A stretch of 5,117 nucleotides of DNA from Gemmatimonadota bacterium (GTDB lineage: Bacteria; Gemmatimonadota; Gemmatimonadetes; Gemmatimonadales; GWC2-71-9). Location of the stretch: NCBI GenBank assembly GCA_003222235.1, contig QHVD01000211.1, positions 1 to 5,117 on the forward strand, written 5' to 3'. Under the pieces are notes generated by a model that saw only the letters and a program-made list of their open reading frames with translations, did not search any database and was not told where the DNA came from. Made by a program: the position numbers and the translations under genes. Positions within the stretch are counted from its first letter, which is position 1. Every line of letters begins with the position of its first letter. Shown here one piece after another: positions 1-5,117 of this stretch.

Positions 1-624
1 CTCGGGTCGTTGAGCGTGGTCCTCACTGGCTTCGCTGACGAGGAGATCCGCATTGAAGTGCAGCGGAACGGCGGACCGGACGCTCGGGAGACCGGCGCAG
101 AGATCAGCCACTGGAGCCCCCCGCTCGCCCTGGGCATCGGCGCGGGACTTCTCGGCGTGGGACTCGGCGCCCACCACCCCGCCCTCGCGCGGACGGGCCG
201 CGATGCGCTCGTCGCCATGGGCGTCGCCGGGCTCCTCACCACGGCGGTAAGGCTCGCCGTCGGTCGGGCCCGCCCCGAGGCGAACCTCGGGACAGACTAT
301 TTCGCGCCCTTCCGCTCCCCGACGCACGATAACTCGTTCCCGTCCGGGCACACCTCGCAAGCGTTTTCCCTGGCCGCGGTGATCGCCGCACACACGCGGC
401 AGCCCATGCTCCGCTTCACTGTCTACGGGGCTGCCGCGGTGGTGGGGATCGCCCGGGTGGCCGCGGACCGGCACTTCGCGTCGGACGTCGTGGGCGGTGC
501 GATCCTCGGCACCTTGGTCGGCCGCGGCGTGGTCCACCACTTCGCCTCAGGCGCGTCGCGCGTGGGACTTGCGCCGATGGTGGCGCCCGGACGCGTTGGC
601 CTGGCACTCAATCGGCGTTTCTAG
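1..624 (+). CDS. PAP2-family membrane-associated phosphatase (5' end truncated by window)
   Basis: The product belongs to the type 2 phosphatidic acid phosphatase (PAP2) superfamily, integral-membrane enzymes that remove phosphate from lipid phosphates or undecaprenyl pyrophosphate; the substrate cannot be read from sequence. Numbering from the first codon in the window, the three catalytic motifs are present in order: R-x6-RP at about 84-92 (Arg where Lys is usual), PSGH at 114-117, and R-x5-H-x3-D at 152-162 with Ala replacing the usual Ser before Arg152. Hydrophobic stretches at about 42-57, 69-87, 119-133, 137-155 and 161-179 fit a multi-pass membrane protein. The frame is open to the window edge. 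A TTG at position 10 is the first possible start inside, but it has no Shine-Dalgarno, and an N-terminal membrane or signal segment seems to be missing, so the true start is probably upstream. The tail ends in Leu-Asn-Arg-Arg-Phe. It converges on the tryptophan-catabolism genes and is probably unrelated to them. Confidence 0.9.
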   Translation, partial: LGSLSVVLTGFADEEIRIEVQRNGGPDARETGAEISHWSPPLALGIGAGLLGVGLGAHHPALARTGRDALVAMGVAGLLTTAVRLAVGRARPEANLGTDYFAPFRSPTHDNSFPSGHTSQAFSLAAVIAAHTRQPMLRFTVYGAAAVVGIARVAADRHFASDVVGGAILGTLVGRGVVHHFASGASRVGLAPMVAPGRVGLALNRRF

Positions 625-737
625 CACCGGCGGCGCCGCTGCGAAGCGCTCGGCAGGGGTATCTCTCACGACCCTCGGTTGATCTTAGGCGACCCTGTTA
701 CCAGCAGCAGGAAGCCCGCCCCTCTCGAAGCGCAGCG

Positions 738-794
738 TCAAGCCCCCTGGCAGTTGGGGCAAGTGACTGTGGCGGACAGAACAATCGCGCCCAT
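738..794 (-). other. 18-codon micro-ORF with Cys-x-x-Cys, possible gene remnant
   Basis: An ATG at 794 (or GTG at 800, same frame) opens a frame reading MGAIVLSATVTCPNCQGA before TGA at 740-738. The arrangement of a short hydrophobic beta-like start followed by T-C-P-x-C recalls the N-terminus of small zinc-ribbon-like proteins, particularly the GDCCVxC-domain family as I remember it. Another frame downstream encodes Ser-Cys-Cys-Trp, but the spacing is far too short for that family, so the ORF could only be a decayed fragment. No Shine-Dalgarno precedes it. The resemblance may be chance; 18 codons is too little to decide. Confidence 0.2.
742..760. terminator. Weak GC hairpin, possible bidirectional terminator
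   Basis: GCCCC (742-746) and GGGGC (756-760) form a 5-bp all-GC stem with a 9-base loop, lying between two converging genes where a shared terminator would be expected. The stem is short and has no T run on either side, so this is only a candidate. Confidence 0.2.
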
Positions 795-860
795 CGTCAC
801 GCGTCGGGACGAGCCACGTATCATCGATGAACCCGAACGGGAAGGAAGATTCGGCCCCCG

Positions 861-1106
861 CTATGGCCGTTTCGCTCCTCCGCGGCGGGCGGCCCGCTGT
901 TCGAGATGGGCGATCAGCTTCTCGATCTCGAGCTTCATCCGCTTCAGCGCGGGGAGCAGCTTCGGCTCGAGCTCGCGCTCGAGCTCCTTGCCTTCCTGCA
1001 GGAAGTCCTTCATCAGGTCGCGAAAGCGCTCCGCCAGCTCGCGCCACGTGGGCGTCGGTTCGGTCTCGGGCGGTGCGGGATCGCGCTTGGTCGGCAGGGT
1101 GCTCAT
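861..1106 (-). CDS. Small charged helical protein of unknown function (81 aa)
   Basis: I do not recognise this gene. The product starts with a Pro/Thr/Glu-rich, probably disordered segment (residues 1-20). It continues as highly charged amphipathic helix from about 21 to 47 and from 53 to 74, with prolines at 48 and 52 between them, and ends in a basic tail (RRGGAKRP). Leucine/phenylalanine spacing at residues such as 31, 35, 42 and 46 suggests coiled-coil packing or oligomerisation. There is no signal peptide, membrane segment or metal motif. The start is well fixed by a consensus AGGAGGT 7 bases upstream, which makes translation very likely despite the small size. It lies 132 bp downstream of kynU on the same strand and may be cotranscribed, but the structured spacer leaves room for separate expression. 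A role in tryptophan catabolism is not shown by the sequence. Confidence 0.72.
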   Translation of the reverse strand: MSTLPTKRDPAPPETEPTPTWRELAERFRDLMKDFLQEGKELERELEPKLLPALKRMKLEIEKLIAHLEQRAARRGGAKRP

Positions 1107-1113
1107 GGAACGT

Positions 1114-1120
1114 ACCTCCT
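1114..1120 (-). promoter_or_regulatory. Consensus Shine-Dalgarno of the 81-aa gene
   Basis: On the minus strand the sequence reads AGGAGGT, then 7 bases (ACGTTCC), then ATG at 1106-1104. This is a near-perfect anti-16S match at ideal spacing. It decides the start of the 81-aa gene and contrasts with kynA and kynU, neither of which has a clear Shine-Dalgarno. Confidence 0.8.
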
Positions 1121-1135
1121 CGATGCAAGGATGGA

Positions 1136-1220
1136 GTCCGAGCCGCGTGAACGCCGGCTCTGGGCGGCTTCAGGTGATACGGGCTCGGACGGCACTGGGG
1201 TTCACGAGCCGGCGGCGTTC
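1136..1220 (-). repeat. Two interleaved inverted repeats in the kynU-to-small-gene spacer
   Basis: Repeat A is a perfect 9-bp inverted pair: GTCCGAGCC at 1136-1144 with GGCTCGGAC at 1182-1190. Repeat B pairs GAACGCCGGCTC at 1149-1160 with GAGCCGGCGGCGTTC at 1206-1220, that is 12 bp with a 3-base bulge. One arm of B lies in the loop of A and the other lies outside A, so in the transcript the two helices would be mutually exclusive or would form a pseudoknot. A third possible pairing, CGTGAAC (1146-1152) with GTTCACG (1200-1206), competes with B. The element ends 15 bases before the Shine-Dalgarno of the small gene. It could be a terminator or processing site for the upstream transcript, or a translation control element; there is no U tract. 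Confidence 0.45.
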
Positions 1221-1238
1221 TCCGCAAGCCTTTCGGAG
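1220..1238 (-). terminator. Stem-loop immediately after the kynU stop codon
   Basis: On the minus strand, CTCCG (1238-1234) pairs with CGGAG (1224-1220) around a 9-base loop, starting directly after the kynU TGA (1241-1239). The stem is only 5 bp and no U tract follows, so it could equally help protect the upstream transcript's 3' end or be fortuitous. Confidence 0.25.
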
Positions 1239-2435
1239 TCAGGGCCGCTCGCTGAGGGCCTCCCACAGGGCCGCCACCGCCGCGACGAGCTGCGCGTCCG
1301 AAAGGTAGGGCGCGGGACCCAGCCGGAGCGACTCCCCTCGAAAGTCGGTCAGCACGCCGCGCTTCCGCAGCCGACCGCACAGCTCGCTCGCTCGAGGAGA
1401 CCGCAGCGCGAGAAAGCCCCCGATCTCTTCGAGTGGGACCGAGCGCTCGCGGGCGATCACGCCCGGGTCCGCATCGAGTGCGTCGAACAGCTGCGCGACG
1501 AGCCCCACCTGATGCTGACTCACTTCGCGCAGGAAGGACGGCGTAAGCCCGTGTTCCTCGAAGAAATCGAACACGCGCGCCGCGCGATAGTGGCTCGTCG
1601 GGTCGTACGTCGCTCCGGCGAACCGTGCCGCGCCCGGTCCGTAGGCGACCCCCCCGCCCGATTCGCCATGGGCCAGGGCGACGAACTCGCTGAACCAGCC
1701 GGTGACCACGGGGCGCAGAGCGCAGTCCCGGGGGATGCGCAAGAAGCAGTTGCCCTCGCCCAGCTGGCAGTACTTGTAGCCGCCGCCCACCACGAACGCG
1801 CGCTCCAGACCATCGCGCGGGAGCGAGACCGGGACCACATTCAGCGCGTGGTACGCGTCGACCAGCAGCTCGGCGCCCGCCTGCTCGCACCGCCGCTGCA
1901 CGTCACCCAGGCGCGGCACGATGTGCCCGTTGTCGTAGAACACGAGCGAGACCATCACGGCCGCGGTCCGGTCGTCCACCGCTTCCGACAACCGCTCGGC
2001 GAGCGTGGCGGCGGGAAGGTGCGCAACTTTCACGATCTCGAGCCGCTCCTCGGCGAGACGGTCGAGCTGCCGCCGCAGCGTGTGGAACTCGCCGTCGGTC
2101 GTGACGATGCGGGGGCGGGCGCGGAGCGGCAGTGCGGAGAGGAACCGGACCACGAGCTCGTGCGTACTCGCGCCCAATGCGTAGTCGCCCGCGCCATCGT
2201 CCAACAGCCTGGCAAACCCGCGGCGCACGCGCTCGGCCCGCGCGAAGGCCCGCTCCCACTTGTCGTCCAGGTACTGGGCAGCGTCCGCCCAGGCCTCGCA
2301 CTGTCCAGCGAAGCCACAGTCCGGCCAGGCCTGATGCGAGTGGCCGGTGAGGAGCAGCCGCTCGGCGACGCGGAAGCGCGCGTAGTGCGGCGCCAGCGCG
2401 TTGGGGCTCGCGTACAGCGCCTCCGGCGCGATCAC
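1239..2435 (-). CDS. kynU: Kynureninase (divergent KynU clade), PLP-dependent
   Basis: Kynureninase hydrolyses L-kynurenine to anthranilate and L-alanine in the cytoplasm. The 398-residue product has the class V aminotransferase fold layout: GAST at 88-91 (PLP phosphate site), DAYH at 193-196 (Asp for the pyridine nitrogen, His beside it), GGGYKY at 217-222 with Lys221 as the likely Schiff-base lysine, GWFS at 246-249, FAGATYDPTS at 272-281, and LRLGPAPYLSD at 370-380 with Arg371 in the place of the carboxylate-binding arginine. It differs from well-studied kynureninases at two family signatures: LTGHSHQAWPD (29-39) replaces the usual LDGNSLG-type motif, and YKYCQLGEGN replaces YKYLNGGPG. Length is close to the usual roughly 400-420. 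The start is GTG, 4 bp after the kynA stop, with no strong Shine-Dalgarno, so translational coupling is likely. Position beside the dioxygenase and the anthraniloyl-CoA enzyme supports the assignment; another class V PLP enzyme is the main alternative. Confidence 0.9.
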   Translation of the reverse strand: MIAPEALYASPNALAPHYARFRVAERLLLTGHSHQAWPDCGFAGQCEAWADAAQYLDDKWERAFARAERVRRGFARLLDDGAGDYALGASTHELVVRFLSALPLRARPRIVTTDGEFHTLRRQLDRLAEERLEIVKVAHLPAATLAERLSEAVDDRTAAVMVSLVFYDNGHIVPRLGDVQRRCEQAGAELLVDAYHALNVVPVSLPRDGLERAFVVGGGYKYCQLGEGNCFLRIPRDCALRPVVTGWFSEFVALAHGESGGGVAYGPGAARFAGATYDPTSHYRAARVFDFFEEHGLTPSFLREVSQHQVGLVAQLFDALDADPGVIARERSVPLEEIGGFLALRSPRASELCGRLRKRGVLTDFRGESLRLGPAPYLSDAQLVAAVAALWEALSERP

Positions 2436-2439
2436 GGTG

Positions 2440-3234
2440 TCACAGCTCGGCGCGGATCTCCCAGAGATCGGGGAATGCCGGCTTGTTCAACGTGGTCATC
2501 AGGTACTCAGCGCCCGCGGTGCCGCCGGTGCCACGCTTCGTCCCGATGGTGCGCTGCACCATCTTCACGTGACGGTAGCGCCATTCCATGAACCCTTCGT
2601 CCAGGTCCACGAAGCGCTCGCACACCTGCGCGACCGCGGGATTCTGGCGGTAGGCGCGGAGCAGGATGCGCTGCACCTCCGGCTGCCCCGTCACCGGTTG
2701 CGTGACGTCGCGCTCGAGGACGGCCTGCGGCACGGCGTAGCCGTTGCCGGCCAGGTAGTGGAGAAAGGCATCCCACACCGTGGGCTGCCGGTACCGCGTC
2801 TCCAGAATGCGGCGGTCCGTGCCGCCCTCCGGGTAGTGCTCCACCGCCGAGCGCCGCTTCTGACCCAGCACGAACTCCAGCTCCCGGAACTGACGGGACT
2901 GAAAGCCGCTTCCCGACTCGAGCCGCTCGCGGAACGAGAGGAACTCGAGCGGCGTCATCGTCTCCAGGATGTCGATCTGGTGGACGACGACCTTCAGGAC
3001 CGTGAGGACGCGCTTGAGGGTGTGCTGCGCCCGGGACGTGTCGCCGCCGCGCAGTAGTCCCTGCAGATGATCCAGCTCGTGGAGCATCTCCTTGAACCAG
3101 AGCTCGTACACCTGGTGGATGACGATGAACAGTATCTCGTCGTGCTCGGGTCCCTCCGACAACGGCTGCTGGAGGGAGAGCAGCTGGTCGAGCTTCAGGT
3201 AGCTGCCGTAGGTGACGGGCACACCTTCATTCAT
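2440..3234 (-). CDS. kynA: Tryptophan 2,3-dioxygenase
   Basis: This cytoplasmic heme enzyme adds O2 across the indole 2,3 bond of L-tryptophan to give N-formylkynurenine, the first step of the kynurenine pathway; the active form is a homotetramer in this family. At 264 residues it is near the normal bacterial length and looks complete. Diagnostic regions are HDEILFIVIHQVYELWF at 31-47, with His40 as the distal-pocket histidine; SGFQSRQFRELEF at 109-121, with Arg117 as the substrate-carboxylate arginine; and EWRYRHVKMVQRTIG at 217-231, with His222 as the proximal heme ligand. The last is followed by KRGTGG, where Thr236 matches the conserved substrate-binding threonine. Arg114 stands where Tyr or Leu is more common, a minor variation. 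The ATG overlaps the upstream gene's stop codon as ATGA and lacks its own Shine-Dalgarno, which implies translation by re-initiation. kynU follows after 4 bp. Confidence 0.97.
   Translation of the reverse strand: MNEGVPVTYGSYLKLDQLLSLQQPLSEGPEHDEILFIVIHQVYELWFKEMLHELDHLQGLLRGGDTSRAQHTLKRVLTVLKVVVHQIDILETMTPLEFLSFRERLESGSGFQSRQFRELEFVLGQKRRSAVEHYPEGGTDRRILETRYRQPTVWDAFLHYLAGNGYAVPQAVLERDVTQPVTGQPEVQRILLRAYRQNPAVAQVCERFVDLDEGFMEWRYRHVKMVQRTIGTKRGTGGTAGAEYLMTTLNKPAFPDLWEIRAEL
3231..3234 (-). promoter_or_regulatory. ATGA stop/start overlap coupling flavoenzyme and kynA
   Basis: On the minus strand, ATGA holds the kynA start (ATG, 3234-3232) and the stop of the preceding flavoenzyme gene (TGA, 3233-3231). 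No Shine-Dalgarno is visible in the preceding 16 bases, so ribosomes finishing the flavoenzyme probably re-initiate on kynA. This ties the three catabolic genes into one expression unit. Confidence 0.85.
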
Positions 3235-5117
3235 TGAAACCGCGGCTTGTAGTTGTCCAGCGTCTCATACGGATTCGGCCAGGGCAACTCGTAGCCCATC
3301 TCGTGCGCCGCGTGGCGGGTCCAATAGGGGTCCCACAGATGGGCGCGGGCCAGGACACACAGGTCGGCGCGGCCGGCAGCGAGGATGGTGTTGACGTCGG
3401 TGTATGACGAGATGTTGCCGACCGCCATGGTGGCAACGCCGGCCTCGTGGCGGATGCGGTCGGCGAAGGGCGTCTGGAACTGACGGCCGTACACGGGCTT
3501 CGCGTCGCAAACCGTCTGGCCGGCGGAGACGTCGATGATGTCGCAGCCACGGGCCTTGAGGAGCTTTGCCACCTCCACGGCGTCGGCCGATTCCATCCCG
3601 CCGGGCGCCCAGTCCACGGCCGAGATGCGCACCGAGATCGGCTTGTGGGCCGGCCAGACTGCGCGCACCGCGTCGAACACGTCGAGCGGGAAGCGCATCC
3701 GGTTTTCGAGCGACCCGCCGTACTGGTCGCTCCGTTGGTTGGTCAGCGGCGAGATGAAGCTCGCCAGGAGGTAGCCGTGCGCGAAGTGGATCTCGAGGAC
3801 GTCGAAGCCTGCCTCCTCCCCCATCCGCGCCGCGCGCACGAAGTCGTCGCGGACCGCGTCCATGTCGCGGCGGTCCATTTCCTTCGGGACCTGGCTGTAG
3901 GGGAAGTACGGGATCGGCGAGGCCGCGATGATCGGCCAGTCACCCTCTGGAAGCGGCTCGTCCATCCCCTCCCAGGCCAGCCGCGTGGCGCCCTTGCGGC
4001 CGGCATGGCCGAGCTGGAGCCCGATCTTGGCGCGACTGTGCGCGTGCACGAAGTCGACGATCCGTTTCCAGGCCGCGACGTGCTCCGGCTTGTACATGCC
4101 GGTGCAGCCCGGCGAGATGCGGCCTTCCCGGCTGACGTCGGTCATCTCCGTGAACACGAGGCCCGCGCCTCCGACGGCGCGGGCGCCGAGATGCACCAGG
4201 TGCCAGTCATTGGGCGTGCCGTCGTCGGCCGAGTATTGGCACATCGGCGACACCACCACACGGTTCTCGAGCACCAGGTCCCGCAGGCGGAACGGCGTGA
4301 AGAGCGGGGGTGGAGGACGCTGTTGGGGGACTGCGACGCCGCACTGCTCCGCGGCCCTGCCTGCGACCCAGCGGTCGACGCGCTCTACGAATTGCGGGTC
4401 CCTGACCTTCAGATTGTCGTGCGTGATGCGCAGGCTGCGGGTGAGCAGATTGAAGGCGAACTGCAGGGGCTCCGAGTCCATGTACCGCTCGGTGTCCTCG
4501 AACCATTGGAGGCTCACCTGCGCCGCCCGCTGGAGGCTCTCGACCGCCGGGCGTCGCTCCGCCTCGTACGCCTCCAGCGCCGCGGGCAGGCCGTGCCGGT
4601 CCACGCCGCCGAGCGCCTGCGCGAGCGCGATGGCGTCCTCCATCGCCAACTTCGTGCCGGAGCCGACGGAGAAATGCGCCGTGTGGGCCGCGTCACCCAG
4701 GAGCACGAGATTTTGGGAGTGCCAGCGCTCGGTGCGGAGCGTCCCGAAGCTCCGCCACAGCGACCGATTGTTCAGCAGCCGGTGGCCCTCCAGCTCCTCG
4801 CGGAACAGCGCCTCGCAGAACGCGAGGGTCGAGTGCTCGTCCGCGCGGTCCATCCCCGCGGCGCGCCAGGTCGTTTCCGTCGCCTCCACGATGAACGTCG
4901 AACGTCCGGGCTCGTACTGGTAGGCGTGCACGCGCCACAAGCCGTGAGGAGTCCGCTTGAAGTAGAACGTGAACGCAGGGAAGGGCCGCGTCGTCCCGAG
5001 CCACACGTACTTGTTGGTCCGCCAATCCACGGTCGGTCGGAACCGGTCGCTGAACTGCCGCCGCACCGCGCTGCTGAACCCGTCGGCGCCGACGACGAGG
5101 TCGGCCGCCGTGTAGCC
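3231..5117 (-). CDS. 2-aminobenzoyl-CoA monooxygenase/reductase-type fused flavoenzyme (N-terminus beyond window)
   Basis: This is a two-domain flavoprotein of the anthraniloyl-CoA monooxygenase/reductase type (the Azoarcus evansii enzyme), often auto-annotated as bifunctional salicylyl-CoA 5-hydroxylase/oxidoreductase. In the characterised enzyme the FAD half hydroxylates 2-aminobenzoyl-CoA at C5 using O2 and NAD(P)H, and the FMN half reduces the product to a non-aromatic cyclohexene-carboxyl-CoA. Of the 628 residues visible (numbered from the window edge), the first part is FAD-monooxygenase sequence: DLVVGADG at 6-13 and LGDAAHTAHFSVGSG at 140-154. A proline-rich linker (264-271) precedes an Old Yellow Enzyme domain with SPMCQYSA at 290-297, LQLGHAGRKG at 367-376, EIHFAHGYLL at 442-451 (paired His444/His447 and Tyr449), Arg497, and a C-terminal GN-x20-LAR phosphate-binding region. 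The frame is open at the right edge; the FAD-binding GxGxxG start, perhaps 140-150 residues, is outside. A GTG at 5066 is internal, not the start. Substrate could instead be salicylyl-CoA, but the kynA-kynU context favours anthraniloyl-CoA. Confidence 0.92.
   Translation of the reverse strand, partial: GYTAADLVVGADGFSSAVRRQFSDRFRPTVDWRTNKYVWLGTTRPFPAFTFYFKRTPHGLWRVHAYQYEPGRSTFIVEATETTWRAAGMDRADEHSTLAFCEALFREELEGHRLLNNRSLWRSFGTLRTERWHSQNLVLLGDAAHTAHFSVGSGTKLAMEDAIALAQALGGVDRHGLPAALEAYEAERRPAVESLQRAAQVSLQWFEDTERYMDSEPLQFAFNLLTRSLRITHDNLKVRDPQFVERVDRWVAGRAAEQCGVAVPQQRPPPPLFTPFRLRDLVLENRVVVSPMCQYSADDGTPNDWHLVHLGARAVGGAGLVFTEMTDVSREGRISPGCTGMYKPEHVAAWKRIVDFVHAHSRAKIGLQLGHAGRKGATRLAWEGMDEPLPEGDWPIIAASPIPYFPYSQVPKEMDRRDMDAVRDDFVRAARMGEEAGFDVLEIHFAHGYLLASFISPLTNQRSDQYGGSLENRMRFPLDVFDAVRAVWPAHKPISVRISAVDWAPGGMESADAVEVAKLLKARGCDIIDVSAGQTVCDAKPVYGRQFQTPFADRIRHEAGVATMAVGNISSYTDVNTILAAGRADLCVLARAHLWDPYWTRHAAHEMGYELPWPNPYETLDNYKPRFQ

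Larger units (their letters stand above)
625..860. other. Convergent intergenic spacer
   Basis: These 236 bases separate the 3' ends of two converging transcription units. No convincing full-length gene is present: the open frames crossing it are GC-rich readthrough from neighbouring genes and have no recognisable domain. It contains a 10-bp perfect palindrome (GCGGCGCCGC, 630-639) just after the phosphatase stop codon, a short GC hairpin at 742-760, and a minus-strand micro-ORF at 738-794. None of the hairpins has a following T tract, so termination here may depend on Rho. Confidence 0.6.

Noticed and set aside
630..639. Perfect palindrome GCGGCGCCGC after the phosphatase stop codon
   Set aside because: It has no loop and no T tract, and short palindromes of this kind are common in GC-rich DNA, so I did not call it a terminator.
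965..986. Direct repeat of GCTCGAGCTC (965-974 and 977-986), each copy nearly palindromic
   Set aside because: It lies within the 81-aa gene and is explained by the repeated Glu-Leu-Glu codons of the charged helix, so it is not likely a separate regulatory site.
685..1890. A 401-codon minus-strand frame overlapping kynU and the small gene
   Set aside because: It is a GC-rich shadow in another frame, with Arg/Ala/Gly-rich sequence and no family motifs, and it crosses the consensus ribosome site of the small gene.
906..2591. A 561-codon open frame on the + strand opposite kynU
   Set aside because: It lies antisense to kynU and the end of kynA, has Arg/His/Glu-rich low-complexity composition typical of GC-rich antisense frames, and shows no domain. 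The minus-strand frame carries clear PLP-enzyme motifs.
3928..4923. A 331-codon + strand frame opposite the flavoenzyme
   Set aside because: Ser/Arg-rich antisense frame with no recognisable domain; the opposite strand has continuous, well-conserved flavoenzyme sequence.
5064..5066. GTG as the start of the flavoenzyme gene
   Set aside because: The frame stays open to the window edge and the 17 codons before it encode the conserved FAD-monooxygenase motif DLVVGADG, so the GTG is internal.

Overview
This is a high-GC bacterial window. The gene content suggests an aerobic, soil-type heterotroph, but the sequence does not fix the phylum; Gemmatimonadota, Acidobacteriota, Rokubacteria-like lineages and Proteobacteria all remain possible. 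There are no tRNA, rRNA, CRISPR or insertion-sequence features.

Layout. A 5'-truncated PAP2-family membrane phosphatase gene runs on the + strand (1-624). It converges on a minus-strand block across a 236-bp spacer (625-860). The minus-strand block reads from the right edge leftwards. First comes a large fused flavoenzyme of the 2-aminobenzoyl-CoA (anthraniloyl-CoA) monooxygenase/reductase type, whose N-terminus lies beyond the window (5117-3231). Next are tryptophan 2,3-dioxygenase kynA (3234-2440), a divergent kynureninase kynU (2435-1239) and a small helical protein of unknown function (1106-861). The first two genes overlap by an ATGA, and kynA and kynU are 4 bp apart, so these three are almost certainly one transcript. 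The small gene follows a 132-bp spacer that contains inverted repeats and ends in a near-perfect Shine-Dalgarno.

How the genes work together. The dioxygenase opens tryptophan to N-formylkynurenine, and kynureninase cleaves kynurenine to anthranilate and alanine. The fused flavoenzyme hydroxylates and reduces the CoA thioester of anthranilate, removing aromaticity without a ring-cleaving dioxygenase. The block therefore reads as aerobic tryptophan catabolism through anthraniloyl-CoA. Two expected steps, kynurenine formamidase and anthranilate-CoA ligase, are not in the window and may lie upstream, beyond 5117.

The less explained parts are the small protein, the structured spacer before it (1107-1238), and an 18-codon Cys-x-x-Cys micro-ORF in the convergent spacer (738-794).
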